The notes below the pieces were generated by a model, which saw nothing but the letters and a program-made list of their open reading frames with translations, was not told the DNA's origin and did not search any database. This document shows positions 1 through 7,160 of a stretch of DNA of 64,000 nt, in pieces. How positions within the stretch are numbered: the stretch's first letter is position 1; each line of letters begins with the position of its first letter. The translations under genes and the position numbers were made by a program. The DNA is taken from assembly GCF_009861505.1 (NCBI RefSeq), contig NZ_WTFT01000022.1:1-64000 (forward strand). The letters run 5' to 3'. The stretch comes from Pseudomonas izuensis. Its GTDB lineage: Bacteria > Pseudomonadota > Gammaproteobacteria > Pseudomonadales > Pseudomonadaceae.

Positions 1-243
1 GACCAACCCAGGCCCTGTGGGCGCTGGCTTGCCAGCGAAAGCGGTGTATCAGGCATCGGCGATGTTGGATGTACCGGCCCCATCGCTGGCAAGCCAGCTC
101 CCACAGTGATTTTGGGGTGTTCGCCTGGTTTCCTGACCAACCCAGGCCCTGTGGGAGCTGGCTTGCCAGCGAAAGCGGTGTGTCGGGTAGCGGTGATGTG
201 GGATGTGCCGGCCCCTTCGCGAGCAAGCTCGCTCCTACAGGGG
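1..243. repeat. Tandem REPIN block (two REP doublets, about 134-bp period)
   Basis: Two REP doublets lie in tandem. The unit starting at position 1 and the unit starting at 135 share the same opening (gaccaacccaggccctgtgg) and the GCTGGCTTGCCAGCGAAAGCGGTGT arm. The first doublet closes with a matching inverted arm (78-114). The second closes with an arm of another REP class (GCGAGCAAGCTCGCTCCTACA, about 214-240), so it is a hybrid REPIN. The block continues to the left of the window. REPINs are non-autonomous elements mobilised by RAYT transposases; no RAYT gene is present here. Confidence 0.85.
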
Positions 244-263
244 ATTTGTGCAGGTATTGCGGG

Positions 264-1055
264 TCAGAGCGGCAACGCCAGGATGTTGCTGCGCAAGCGT
301 TCCAGCGTCTGGTCATCCAGCACCGTGGTCAGGTCCAGGCCCTCTTTGGCCTGGAATAGGTTCATCGCGTCCCGGGTCTGTTTGCCGACGATGCCGTCAA
401 TGGGGCCAGGGTGCCAGCCCAGGTACGTCAGATAGGTCTGGGCCATGCGGATCCTCAGGTCCGGCGTGCCGCCATAGGAAAACTTCTGGTAGGCGGCACT
501 GAGCCGCAAGTCGTAGTTGTTGATGGCGTAATTGGGGCCGTTGTAGCGTCGGGCGAAATTCGCCCAGTCCTTGGCCCGCAATGCCGCCACCGATCCACCG
601 CCGATCAGTTCGCCGACGGTGCACAGCAGTTGTTCGTTTTCGGACATCACCATGCGCTTGACCATTGCCTCGACGTCCGCCGAGCCGGTGGTGGTGTAGT
701 TGAATCCCATGGTCTGCCCCAAGCCCCATGAAGCACTTTGCAGCGCCGCATTGCGGTTCAGGCGGATGGCCTGGTTCAGACGATCGTACTGATGATCCCC
801 CGTAGCGCCATAATTACCGGGGGTTTTACTACTGATATCAGGGTGTTGCGCGTCAAACATCTGGTGGGTCAAGCGGCTGAATACATGTCGCTCGAAGAGG
901 ATTTTCGGACGGCGATCGGAAAAGTATCCGTTGCCGGAGGTTTCTACTGCCAGAACAGCCCACAATTGCGCAGCGCTGACTTTGGCCAGGTCCAATGCAT
1001 TTTCCAGACCTTCGTCGTCAAGGGCCGCGCCATGGCTTCTGAATTCATCGCTCAT
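264..1055 (-). CDS. N-acetylmuramidase with C-terminal peptidoglycan-binding domain
   Basis: Predicted 263-aa peptidoglycan hydrolase. The N-terminal two thirds match the N-acetylmuramidase (DUF3380) family: AVLAVETSG carries the probable catalytic Glu, followed by ILFERHVFSRLT and the SWGLGQTMGFNY segment. The C-terminal 60 residues (YLGWHPGPIDGIVGKQTRDA...) are a PG_binding_1 repeat. No signal peptide is visible, so export would need a holin, lysis or secretion route. The start at 1055 is chosen because GGAGG lies 5 nt upstream; a longer reading to 1121 lacks such a site. No phage genes flank it, so it is either a domesticated endolysin or a stand-alone hydrolase. Confidence 0.85.
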   Translation of the reverse strand: MSDEFRSHGAALDDEGLENALDLAKVSAAQLWAVLAVETSGNGYFSDRRPKILFERHVFSRLTHQMFDAQHPDISSKTPGNYGATGDHQYDRLNQAIRLNRNAALQSASWGLGQTMGFNYTTTGSADVEAMVKRMVMSENEQLLCTVGELIGGGSVAALRAKDWANFARRYNGPNYAINNYDLRLSAAYQKFSYGGTPDLRIRMAQTYLTYLGWHPGPIDGIVGKQTRDAMNLFQAKEGLDLTTVLDDQTLERLRSNILALPL

Positions 1056-1218
1056 GACGGCCTCCTTCGAAAATGGAAACGCGGGTGCACGCTTAAGCGT
1101 AGGTGCGCCGGGGCCGTGCACGCGCTTTTGCGATCATCGGCGCAGGCCGGTGGCGGGTGACGCTCAGGGTCTTTTGCTATACATTTTCCGCCCGCCCATT
1201 GCATGGTGATACCGCTTC

Positions 1219-2721
1219 ATGTCTCTTGCGCTCGAACGTCTAGTCGCTGGCACGCCGATCCCTTTCGCCGGTAATCGTGTCACTGTGGTCAGCCCCGAAC
1301 TGGCGGCACGCTTCCAGCCCGGAGACCATCTGCTGGTGGAGCAGGTCAGCGGCGAGTTGCTGTTGATTCCAGTGGTCGACCAGCAGGCGGCGGCGGTCGC
1401 GATCGAACGCGCCGAAGCGGCGTTTAGCGCGATGTCGGCGGTGTCGGATCAGGCGATCAGCCACTTCTTCGACCTGTTCGCCCAACGCCTGGAAACCCAG
1501 GATTGCTGGGCCTTGATCGAAGCGGCCAACCAGGCCGACATCGAGCGGGCCAAGACCCGTGGCCGTTCGACCACGCGCTTGCTGGCCGATGAGCGCATGC
1601 GCCGGGACATGATCGCGGGGCTGCGCGCCTGGCGCGATGCGTCGGCCACTCGCGGCAAAGTGATCAGTTGCGTCGAGCACGATGGCTGGAAAGTCGAGCA
1701 AGTGGTATCGCCGCTGGGCATCGTTGCGTTTGTCTTCGAAGGCCGGCCGAATGTTTTCGCCGATGCCGCCGGCGTCTTGCGCACCGGTAATACGGCCGTG
1801 CTGCGCATTGGCAGCGATGCGTTGGGCACGGCTCAGGCGATCGTCACCCATGCGTTGAATCCGGCGCTTGCCGACGCCGGGTTGCCGAGCGGTGCGGTGT
1901 CGCTGGTGGAAAGCGTCAATCACGCCGCAGGCTGGGCGATGTTCGCCGACCGGCGCCTGTCGCTGGCCGTGGCCCGTGGTTCGGGGCGTGCCGTCAGCCA
2001 GTTGGGCAGCATCGCGCAACAGGCCGGCACCGCCGTCAGCCTGCACGGCACCGGTGGTGCCTGGCTGATCGCCGATACCGATGCCGATGCCACACGCTTC
2101 ACCCGCGTGGTGCGCAACTCCCTTGACCGCAAGGTCTGCAATACCCTGAACGTCTGCCTGATCCACCGCGACCGCGCCGCAGAGCTGGTGCCGCTGTTTC
2201 TCGATGCACTGCAACAGGCCGGCAAGGCCCGGGGCCAGGGCTGCAAACTGCACATCGTCGAAGGCAGCGAAACGTACCTGCCCGCCGATTGGCAAAGTGC
2301 AACCGTCGAGGTGTACCGCGCCGAAGGCTACCGCACCGAAGCCCTGGCCGAACCGCTGCCGGAAGATCAATTGGGCCGCGAGTGGGAATGGGAGGAAACC
2401 CCGGAAGTCAGCCTGAACATCATCGACGACCTGGACAGTGCCATCGCCTTGTTCAATCGCTACAGCCCGCAGTTCACCGTGTCGCTGATCAGTGAAGACG
2501 CGGCGGCTCAGGAGCGTTTCTACAACGCGGTCAATGCACCTTTTGTCGGCAACGGCATTACCCGTTGGGTCGATGGCCAGTACGCGCTCAACAAGCCGGA
2601 ACTGGGCCTGTCGAACTGGGAGAGCGGGCGTCTGTTTGCGCGCAGCGCGATCCTGTCGGGCGACGGTGTGTTCACCATTCGCAGCCGCATGACCCAGACG
2701 GATCTGTCGGTCAAACGTTGA
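1219..2721 (+). CDS. ProA-like glutamate-5-semialdehyde dehydrogenase paralogue
   Basis: A 500-aa member of the aldehyde-dehydrogenase superfamily closest to gamma-glutamyl phosphate reductase (ProA). Residues from about 80 onward carry the ProA pattern, including VVSPLGIVAFVFEGRPNV (nucleotide-binding region), LRTGNTAVLRIGSDA and the catalytic-cysteine segment DRKVCNTLNVCL with Cys at about residue 307. Canonical ProA is about 420 aa. The extra length is mainly the first 70-80 residues, a beta-rich stretch (IPFAGNRVTVVSPELAARF) that normal ProA lacks. No proB or other proline gene is adjacent, so this is probably a second paralogue of unknown substrate rather than the housekeeping enzyme. 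Confidence 0.75.
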   Translation: MSLALERLVAGTPIPFAGNRVTVVSPELAARFQPGDHLLVEQVSGELLLIPVVDQQAAAVAIERAEAAFSAMSAVSDQAISHFFDLFAQRLETQDCWALIEAANQADIERAKTRGRSTTRLLADERMRRDMIAGLRAWRDASATRGKVISCVEHDGWKVEQVVSPLGIVAFVFEGRPNVFADAAGVLRTGNTAVLRIGSDALGTAQAIVTHALNPALADAGLPSGAVSLVESVNHAAGWAMFADRRLSLAVARGSGRAVSQLGSIAQQAGTAVSLHGTGGAWLIADTDADATRFTRVVRNSLDRKVCNTLNVCLIHRDRAAELVPLFLDALQQAGKARGQGCKLHIVEGSETYLPADWQSATVEVYRAEGYRTEALAEPLPEDQLGREWEWEETPEVSLNIIDDLDSAIALFNRYSPQFTVSLISEDAAAQERFYNAVNAPFVGNGITRWVDGQYALNKPELGLSNWESGRLFARSAILSGDGVFTIRSRMTQTDLSVKR

Positions 2722-2893
2722 GTCGGCTCCCCGACCCCGGGGCGACGGCCGCACTATACTTAATGAGTGTCTGTATTGCCGTGGCGAGCACTCCAAAACG
2801 AATCAGATGTCCCATGACGCTCGCCTGAAAGGCAGAGGGCTGTACAGCAAATGGGACGGACAGCGCATCTGATAACGTGAAGAGGGTTGCAGC

Positions 2894-3244
2894 ATGAAAC
2901 TTCATTCGTTTCAACATTACTCTCAGGATCTGGAAAGGGGCGTTCACGACACGTGGATTACCACCAGGGTGAAGTCAGCCCTGGCAATGGTTGAACCCAG
3001 CCTTGGCCTGCAAATCCATGTCAAGACCCATGGGGGCACGGTGGCGTTGAGCGGTCGCGTCAACACCCATAAACAGTGTGAGCAGGCTGTCAGTCTGGCT
3101 CGTTCGGTTCAGGGCGTCGTCGAAGTCGATGCCCGGGACTTGCTGACTCACGTGTTCACACCGGGCAGCATTCCAGAACCACCCAACGCTGAAGAGGCCC
3201 CTGAAAAACGGTCACAATCGTCAACGAGGATGGACGATAAATAA
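2894..3244 (+). CDS. BON-domain protein
   Basis: A 116-aa protein. Residues 18-85 (WITTRVKSAL ... HVKTHGGTVALSGRVN ... AVSLARSVQGVVEVDARDLL) form a BON domain, a small alpha/beta fold often found in osmotically induced or envelope proteins such as OsmY. No signal peptide is evident at the N terminus (MKLHSFQHYSQDLERG). The C-terminal 30 residues are proline- and charge-rich and probably disordered. GAGGG precedes the ATG. The gene is monocistronic, with a hairpin just downstream (3265-3291). Confidence 0.7.
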   Translation: MKLHSFQHYSQDLERGVHDTWITTRVKSALAMVEPSLGLQIHVKTHGGTVALSGRVNTHKQCEQAVSLARSVQGVVEVDARDLLTHVFTPGSIPEPPNAEEAPEKRSQSSTRMDDK

Positions 3245-3264
3245 CCCTGTCGATCGTGTCGGTG

Positions 3265-3291
3265 CAGCGCTCCCGTGAGCCGGGAGCGCTG
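3265..3291. terminator. Hairpin between convergent BON gene and cynT
   Basis: Perfect 11-bp arms CAGCGCTCCCG / CGGGAGCGCTG around a 5-nt loop, between the stop codons of two convergent genes. No T-run follows, so it may be a weak or factor-assisted bidirectional terminator. Confidence 0.55.
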
Positions 3292-3324
3292 GGTCGATTG
3301 TCTCGCTGTCAGTGGGTTAAAACG

Positions 3325-3984
3325 TCAGGCTGCTGCTGCGGGTCGTGCTTGAATGGCACAGGTGTCCGGATACTCGGCGAGTGCCACGAAGCGGTGGCTG
3401 TTGGCATCCAGGGCGTCGACCGAACCGGTCTCGATGTCGTAAACCCAACCATGCAAATTCAACAGGCCTTTCTCCTGAGCCAGGCGTACGCTCGGGTGCG
3501 TCTGGATATTGGCCAGTTGCGCGATGACATTCTCCCGGACCATTGAACTCACCTTCGCCGCGTCACTCGCGTGAGGGCGGGATTCGTTGATGACTTTTGC
3601 CGACTCGGCGTGTTGCAGCCAGCCGCTCACGGCAGGCAGGTGATCCATGCAGGTGCACTTGGCGACAGCGGTCATCGCGCCGCAGTCCGAATGGCCGCAG
3701 ATCACGATATCGGTCACTCCCAGCACGGCGACAGCGTACTCGACCGTGGCGGACACACCGCCAGGATGGGGGCTGTAGGAGGGCACGATGTTGCCGGCGT
3801 TCCGGATCACGAACAGCTCACCGGGCTCTTGCTGGGTCAGCAGTTCCGGCACGACTCGGCTGTCGGAACAGGTGATGAACAGGGTGCCTGGGTGTTGGGT
3901 GGTGGCCAGGTGCTTGAACAGATCGGTACGTTGTGGAAAGGCTTCTTTCTGGAACTTCAGGAAACCTTCGATGAGCGCTTTCAT
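3325..3984 (-). CDS. cynT: Beta-class carbonic anhydrase of the cyanate cluster
   Basis: A 219-aa beta carbonic anhydrase (CO2 + H2O to HCO3- + H+). The zinc-ligand motifs CSDSRV (near residue 39) and HSDCGA (near residue 98) are both present. It lies downstream of cynS on the same strand (60-nt gap), and a divergent LysR gene follows. In known cyn operons this enzyme returns the CO2 made by cyanase to bicarbonate, which cyanase consumes. Length and motifs are normal for CynT. Confidence 0.93.
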   Translation of the reverse strand: MKALIEGFLKFQKEAFPQRTDLFKHLATTQHPGTLFITCSDSRVVPELLTQQEPGELFVIRNAGNIVPSYSPHPGGVSATVEYAVAVLGVTDIVICGHSDCGAMTAVAKCTCMDHLPAVSGWLQHAESAKVINESRPHASDAAKVSSMVRENVIAQLANIQTHPSVRLAQEKGLLNLHGWVYDIETGSVDALDANSHRFVALAEYPDTCAIQARPAAAA

Positions 3985-4044
3985 GGTTGCGTCCTCATGG
4001 ATATGCCGGGTTTGGCCCGCACGGCGGTGCGGGCCGCTATCAAC

Positions 4045-4512
4045 TCAGAAAGGACGCAGGGGCAGGAATTTGCCGTCGAGGGTGATCACCGCGCGGGAGC
4101 CGCCTTCCGGATCTTCGACTTTCTTCATGTCGAGCTTGAAGTTGATTGCACTGATGATGCCGTCGCCGAACTGCTCATGGACCAAGGCTTTCAAGGTGGT
4201 GCCGTAGATCTGGATCATTTCGTAGAAACGGTAGATGGTCGGGTCGGTCGGAACACCCGAGAGGCTGCCGCGCAGCGGGATGATCTGCAGGCGGGCCACG
4301 GTGTCGGCGTCCAGCTCGAGTTTTTCGCCGATTACTTTCGCCGCGCTTTGCGGCAGAGGGTGCTGGCCGAGCAGGGCAGCGGTGACGTAAGCCAGGCCCA
4401 GGCCAGTGCCTTGTGCCACGTCTTCGAAGGACAGGTTTTTGCGAGCCTTGGCGTCCAGGATTTTAGCGGTCAGTTCGAGGCTGGTGTCGTTGTAAGCGTG
4501 GGACTGTTGCAT
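4045..4512 (-). CDS. cynS: Cyanate hydratase (cyanase)
   Basis: A 155-aa cyanase (cyanate + bicarbonate to ammonia + 2 CO2). The N-terminal half is helical and HTH-like. The C-terminal half holds the conserved block PTDPTIYRFYEMIQIYG and GDGIISAINFKLDM, with the Arg, Glu and Ser that form the active site in E. coli CynS all conserved. The start at 4512 is preceded by CAGGAGATCC; the upstream ATG at 4557 lacks a site and would add 15 atypical residues. It is the first gene of a cynS-cynT unit. Confidence 0.97.
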   Translation of the reverse strand: MQQSHAYNDTSLELTAKILDAKARKNLSFEDVAQGTGLGLAYVTAALLGQHPLPQSAAKVIGEKLELDADTVARLQIIPLRGSLSGVPTDPTIYRFYEMIQIYGTTLKALVHEQFGDGIISAINFKLDMKKVEDPEGGSRAVITLDGKFLPLRPF

Positions 4513-4591
4513 GGTGGATCTCCTGTTGCAGTGGGTAGCGCTTGGGTGTGGGCTCATCTTCTGCTGATCAACTCATAGCGTCCAAGACCGA

Positions 4592-4609
4592 TATACAATG
4601 CAACGTATA
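4592..4609. promoter_or_regulatory. Candidate CynR operator
   Basis: Interrupted inverted repeat TATAC-N8-GTATA in the 122-bp divergent region between cynS and cynR, 25-43 nt upstream of the cynR start. Position and T-rich arms fit a LysR-type binding site overlapping the regulator's own promoter. The assignment to CynR is inferred from position. Confidence 0.45.
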
Positions 4610-4634
4610 AGTGTTGCCTATAGATGGAGATCCT

Positions 4635-5516
4635 ATGCTGCTGCGTCATTTGCGTTACTTGCTGGCCGTCGCCGATAACGGCGGTTTCACCCGCGCCGCC
4701 GAAGCCTTGCACGTGTCCCAGCCCACCCTGTCGCAACAGATTCGGCAGCTGGAAGAAACCCTCGGTGTCAGCCTGTTCGACCGCAACTCGCGCACGGTCA
4801 AGCCGACCGACGCGGGCCAGGCCTACATTGAATGCGCCCGTCGGGTGCTGGTGGAACTGGAGGCGGGCAAGCGTGCGTTGCATGACGTGAAGGACTTGTC
4901 CCGTGGCACCTTGCGCCTGGCCATGACTCCGACGTTCATGGCGTATCTGGTGGGGCCGCTGGTGCGCGATTACGTGGCGCGGTACCCGAACATCCACCTG
5001 GAGATTTTCGAACTGTCGATGGACGACATCGAGGCCGGGCTGGCGGGTGATTCACTGGATATCGCGATTGCGTTCGATCAGGTGAGAAACGCCGAGATCG
5101 AGTCGATTCCGGCGTTTACCGAGACCCTGGCGCTGATGGTCGGTCGGGCGCACCCGTTGTATGAACGCCAGGAGGCATTGACCAGCGAAGAGGTGGCGCA
5201 ACTGCAGTTCGCGTTGTTGACCCCGGGTTTCGTCACCCGCACTTGCATTGATGAGTACTTCGCTGAGGCCCAGATCACGCCGAAGGTGGCCATCGAGGTT
5301 AATTCGGTCAATACATTGCTGGAAGTCATTCGCCACACAGCCATTGCGACGATCCTTCCGGAACCCATCGCCACGGTGGAGCGGGCATTACGCAAGATTC
5401 CATTGGTGGGAGAGGCGCCCAAGCGTGGGGCGGCGTTGCTGCGGCGTAAAAACAACTATCACAGCGCTGCATCATTGGCGTTTTTGGAGTTGGTGTTGGG
5501 TAAGGATCTCTCATAA
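4635..5516 (+). CDS. cynR: LysR-family regulator of the cyanate genes
   Basis: A 293-aa LysR regulator. The N-terminal winged HTH (LRHLRYLLAVADNGGFTRAAEALHVSQPTLSQQIRQLE) is followed by a substrate-binding-like effector domain. It is divergent from cynS, the standard arrangement in which CynR activates cynTS in response to cyanate and represses itself. The start at 4635 follows GGAGATCCT; the ATG at 4611 would add eight residues before the typical MLLRHLRY opening. Confidence 0.88.
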   Translation: MLLRHLRYLLAVADNGGFTRAAEALHVSQPTLSQQIRQLEETLGVSLFDRNSRTVKPTDAGQAYIECARRVLVELEAGKRALHDVKDLSRGTLRLAMTPTFMAYLVGPLVRDYVARYPNIHLEIFELSMDDIEAGLAGDSLDIAIAFDQVRNAEIESIPAFTETLALMVGRAHPLYERQEALTSEEVAQLQFALLTPGFVTRTCIDEYFAEAQITPKVAIEVNSVNTLLEVIRHTAIATILPEPIATVERALRKIPLVGEAPKRGAALLRRKNNYHSAASLAFLELVLGKDLS

Positions 5517-5528
5517 CCACCTAATACC

Positions 5529-5622
5529 CCTGTAGGAGCTGGCTTGCCAGCGAAGAGGCCAGCAAGTTCAACATTGATGTTGGCTGACACACCGTCATCG
5601 CGGGCAAGCCCGCTCCCACAGG
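5529..5622. repeat. REP doublet
   Basis: Inverted REP arms TGTAGGAGCTGGCTTGCCAGCG and CGCGGGCAAGCCCGCTCCCACA about 45 nt apart, just after the cynR stop. The two arms belong to different sequence classes. Confidence 0.85.
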
Positions 5623-5660
5623 GACTGGAGTGATCTGATCATTTGTGTATCGGATTCAAT

Positions 5661-5699
5661 AAAAAAGGCCTGCTCTTTGGGAGCAGGCCTTTTTTATTT
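5661..5699. terminator. Bidirectional intrinsic terminator
   Basis: Hairpin AAAAAAGGCCTGCTC-tttg-GGAGCAGGCCTTTTTT with A- and T-runs on both sides. It lies between the end of cynR (+) and the end of the minus-strand gene at 5726, so it can serve both. Confidence 0.9.
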
Positions 5700-5725
5700 A
5701 ATAAGTCAGTAATGACTCATTTCAA

Positions 5726-6058
5726 TTAGTACAACCGATCAATCACCCGAACTTCATTCTGATTCTGCAACGAGGCCCAAGCCTGTTTCAGCGTTTGTAG
5801 AACATTACCGATGAAGTCCTTGTCGGCCGCGGCTTTCTTGCCGACATAGCCCTGGCCGCGACGGTACATCTTCAGTCGGGCCAGCAGGTTCTGGTTGTTC
5901 TGGTCGAACTCCGCTTCATGGGTGTGGGGCGACAGGCAGTCGATATGAACGCTGCCCGATTTGCTGATCCAAAGAATATGGTTGTCGAGCGTATCTTTTT
6001 TCGCCGCGAACAGACGAGCCAGTTCTTCGATAGTCGGTTGATTGTTCAGATTCATCAT
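5726..6058 (-). CDS. Conserved Pseudomonas protein of unknown function
   Basis: A 110-aa soluble protein with no signal peptide or membrane segment. Visible features are an N-terminal helix (TIEELARLFAAKKDTLDNHILWIS), a short beta segment (SGSVHID) and a central basic stretch (RLKMYRRGQGYVGKKAAADKDFI). I recall similar proteins of this size in other pseudomonads but no assigned function. Two ATGs are adjacent; GGGAG is spaced for either. A strong intrinsic terminator follows, so it is probably transcribed alone. Confidence 0.7.
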   Translation of the reverse strand: MMNLNNQPTIEELARLFAAKKDTLDNHILWISKSGSVHIDCLSPHTHEAEFDQNNQNLLARLKMYRRGQGYVGKKAAADKDFIGNVLQTLKQAWASLQNQNEVRVIDRLY

Positions 6059-6594
6059 AAAGCTCCCTTGACCAATTGGTGATCTTTCAAAGTTGATTCG
6101 CTAATACAAGTAGCCCATCGGTTAGTTGATCCCTGGCACCGAAACCAGGACGTCAGCAGTCGTCCGCCTATAGAGGCGAGGTCCTGCGTCTGTTGCATGT
6201 AGTCGTGTTGAATAACTGCTACGCAATAGCGTCACAACGAAGAGAAGCGGCGAAAACCTTCTGGCCCTGCCGACGTTTTCAAGGTCGGCCACAAGCTTCA
6301 TGAGGATGGATCGCCAGCGCTTCTCGCCCTTGTACTGGACGTTCAGGCCAGGTCAGCTTCTTCAATCTGCCTTGTGGGCAGCGTGTATCCGGAAAAAACA
6401 GCTCGGCGGTCAGACGAGCTTGCTCAAACGTGTTGCCTGTACTCCCGATCGGGGAGACGTCTGCATCATGCAAGGGCAAATCGCAGGCGTCAACGGTTTT
6501 GTAGTGATTATTTTTGGTCACTACATATTGTCGGACAAAGCTGTGTGGAATTAGGGGAGGGGGGTAGAAAAGCACCCATCGAGGGGGGTGACGA
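6059..6594. other. 536-bp intergenic region without a convincing gene
   Basis: Holds the promoter of the 110-aa gene at its left end. A hairpin with arms GTAGTGA / TCACTAC lies at 6501-6524 and a G-rich run at 6553-6563. One minus-strand frame is open (6279-6656), but its codon third positions are far less GC-rich than real genes here. No known small RNA was recognised. Confidence 0.5.
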
Positions 6595-7083
6595 CTACAT
6601 CGAAAATCGGTAAAGGGTGCAGGGTAGACCCTTGATTGACTGTTGATGCTGGTCAAAACCCTTTGGGCAAAAGTCTGGCATTACCCTGGTCCAGAACGCC
6701 CGAGCGCCAAGGTTCGCATCAAGATGCAAAATCTGCCATTGACCGGGGAAGCGACTCAAGAGGGTGGAAACGACAAACCTCGCGACACCCTGGCCACGAA
6801 AGCGCCGCGCAATAAACAGATAGCCGATGTTGTACCGGGCGCCGGGCAGGTGGGTCTCGTTGTCTACCGTTACGAAACCAGCCAATTCACCGTCGACACG
6901 GATCAGGAATGGTCGGGTCGCGGGGTTTCGCCAATAGTCTGGCAGGGGCTGAATATTGAAAAAGCCATGTTCCCCCAGCTTCAGTGGCAGCCACTCGCTG
7001 AAGTCATAGGTGTAGAACTGCATCAGGTTTTCGAGGGTTTCCAGTTCGTCGCGCTGGGCGGCGTGCAGTTCTATTGACGACAT
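6595..7083 (-). CDS. GNAT-family N-acetyltransferase
   Basis: A 162-aa GNAT protein. The acetyl-CoA-binding motif A lies at about residues 88-105 (IGYLFIARRFRGQGVARFVV), preceded by the beta-strand pair LIRVDGELAGFVTVDNE. The N terminus (LENLMQFYTYDFSEWLP) resembles a common Pseudomonas GNAT subfamily of unknown acceptor. AGGAG lies 9 nt upstream of the ATG. It is separated from topB by 77 nt on the same strand; co-transcription is possible but the functions are unlinked. Confidence 0.85.
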   Translation of the reverse strand: MSSIELHAAQRDELETLENLMQFYTYDFSEWLPLKLGEHGFFNIQPLPDYWRNPATRPFLIRVDGELAGFVTVDNETHLPGARYNIGYLFIARRFRGQGVARFVVSTLLSRFPGQWQILHLDANLGARAFWTRVMPDFCPKGFDQHQQSIKGLPCTLYRFSM

Positions 7084-7160
7084 GGGAGGTGGCTCCTGAG
7101 ACGCGATACCCCTCAGCCAAGGATAGCTCGGGCGACAATAACCCTGTGGCCTGATTCGCT

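Noticed and set aside
1240..2796. 518-aa open frame antisense to the ProA-like gene
   Set aside because: A shadow frame produced by high GC; the sense protein has clear family motifs and the antisense has none.
6279..6656. 125-aa open frame on the minus strand
   Set aside because: Third-position GC is much lower than in true genes of the window, no ribosome-binding site was seen, and part of it overlaps the GNAT gene on the same strand in another frame.
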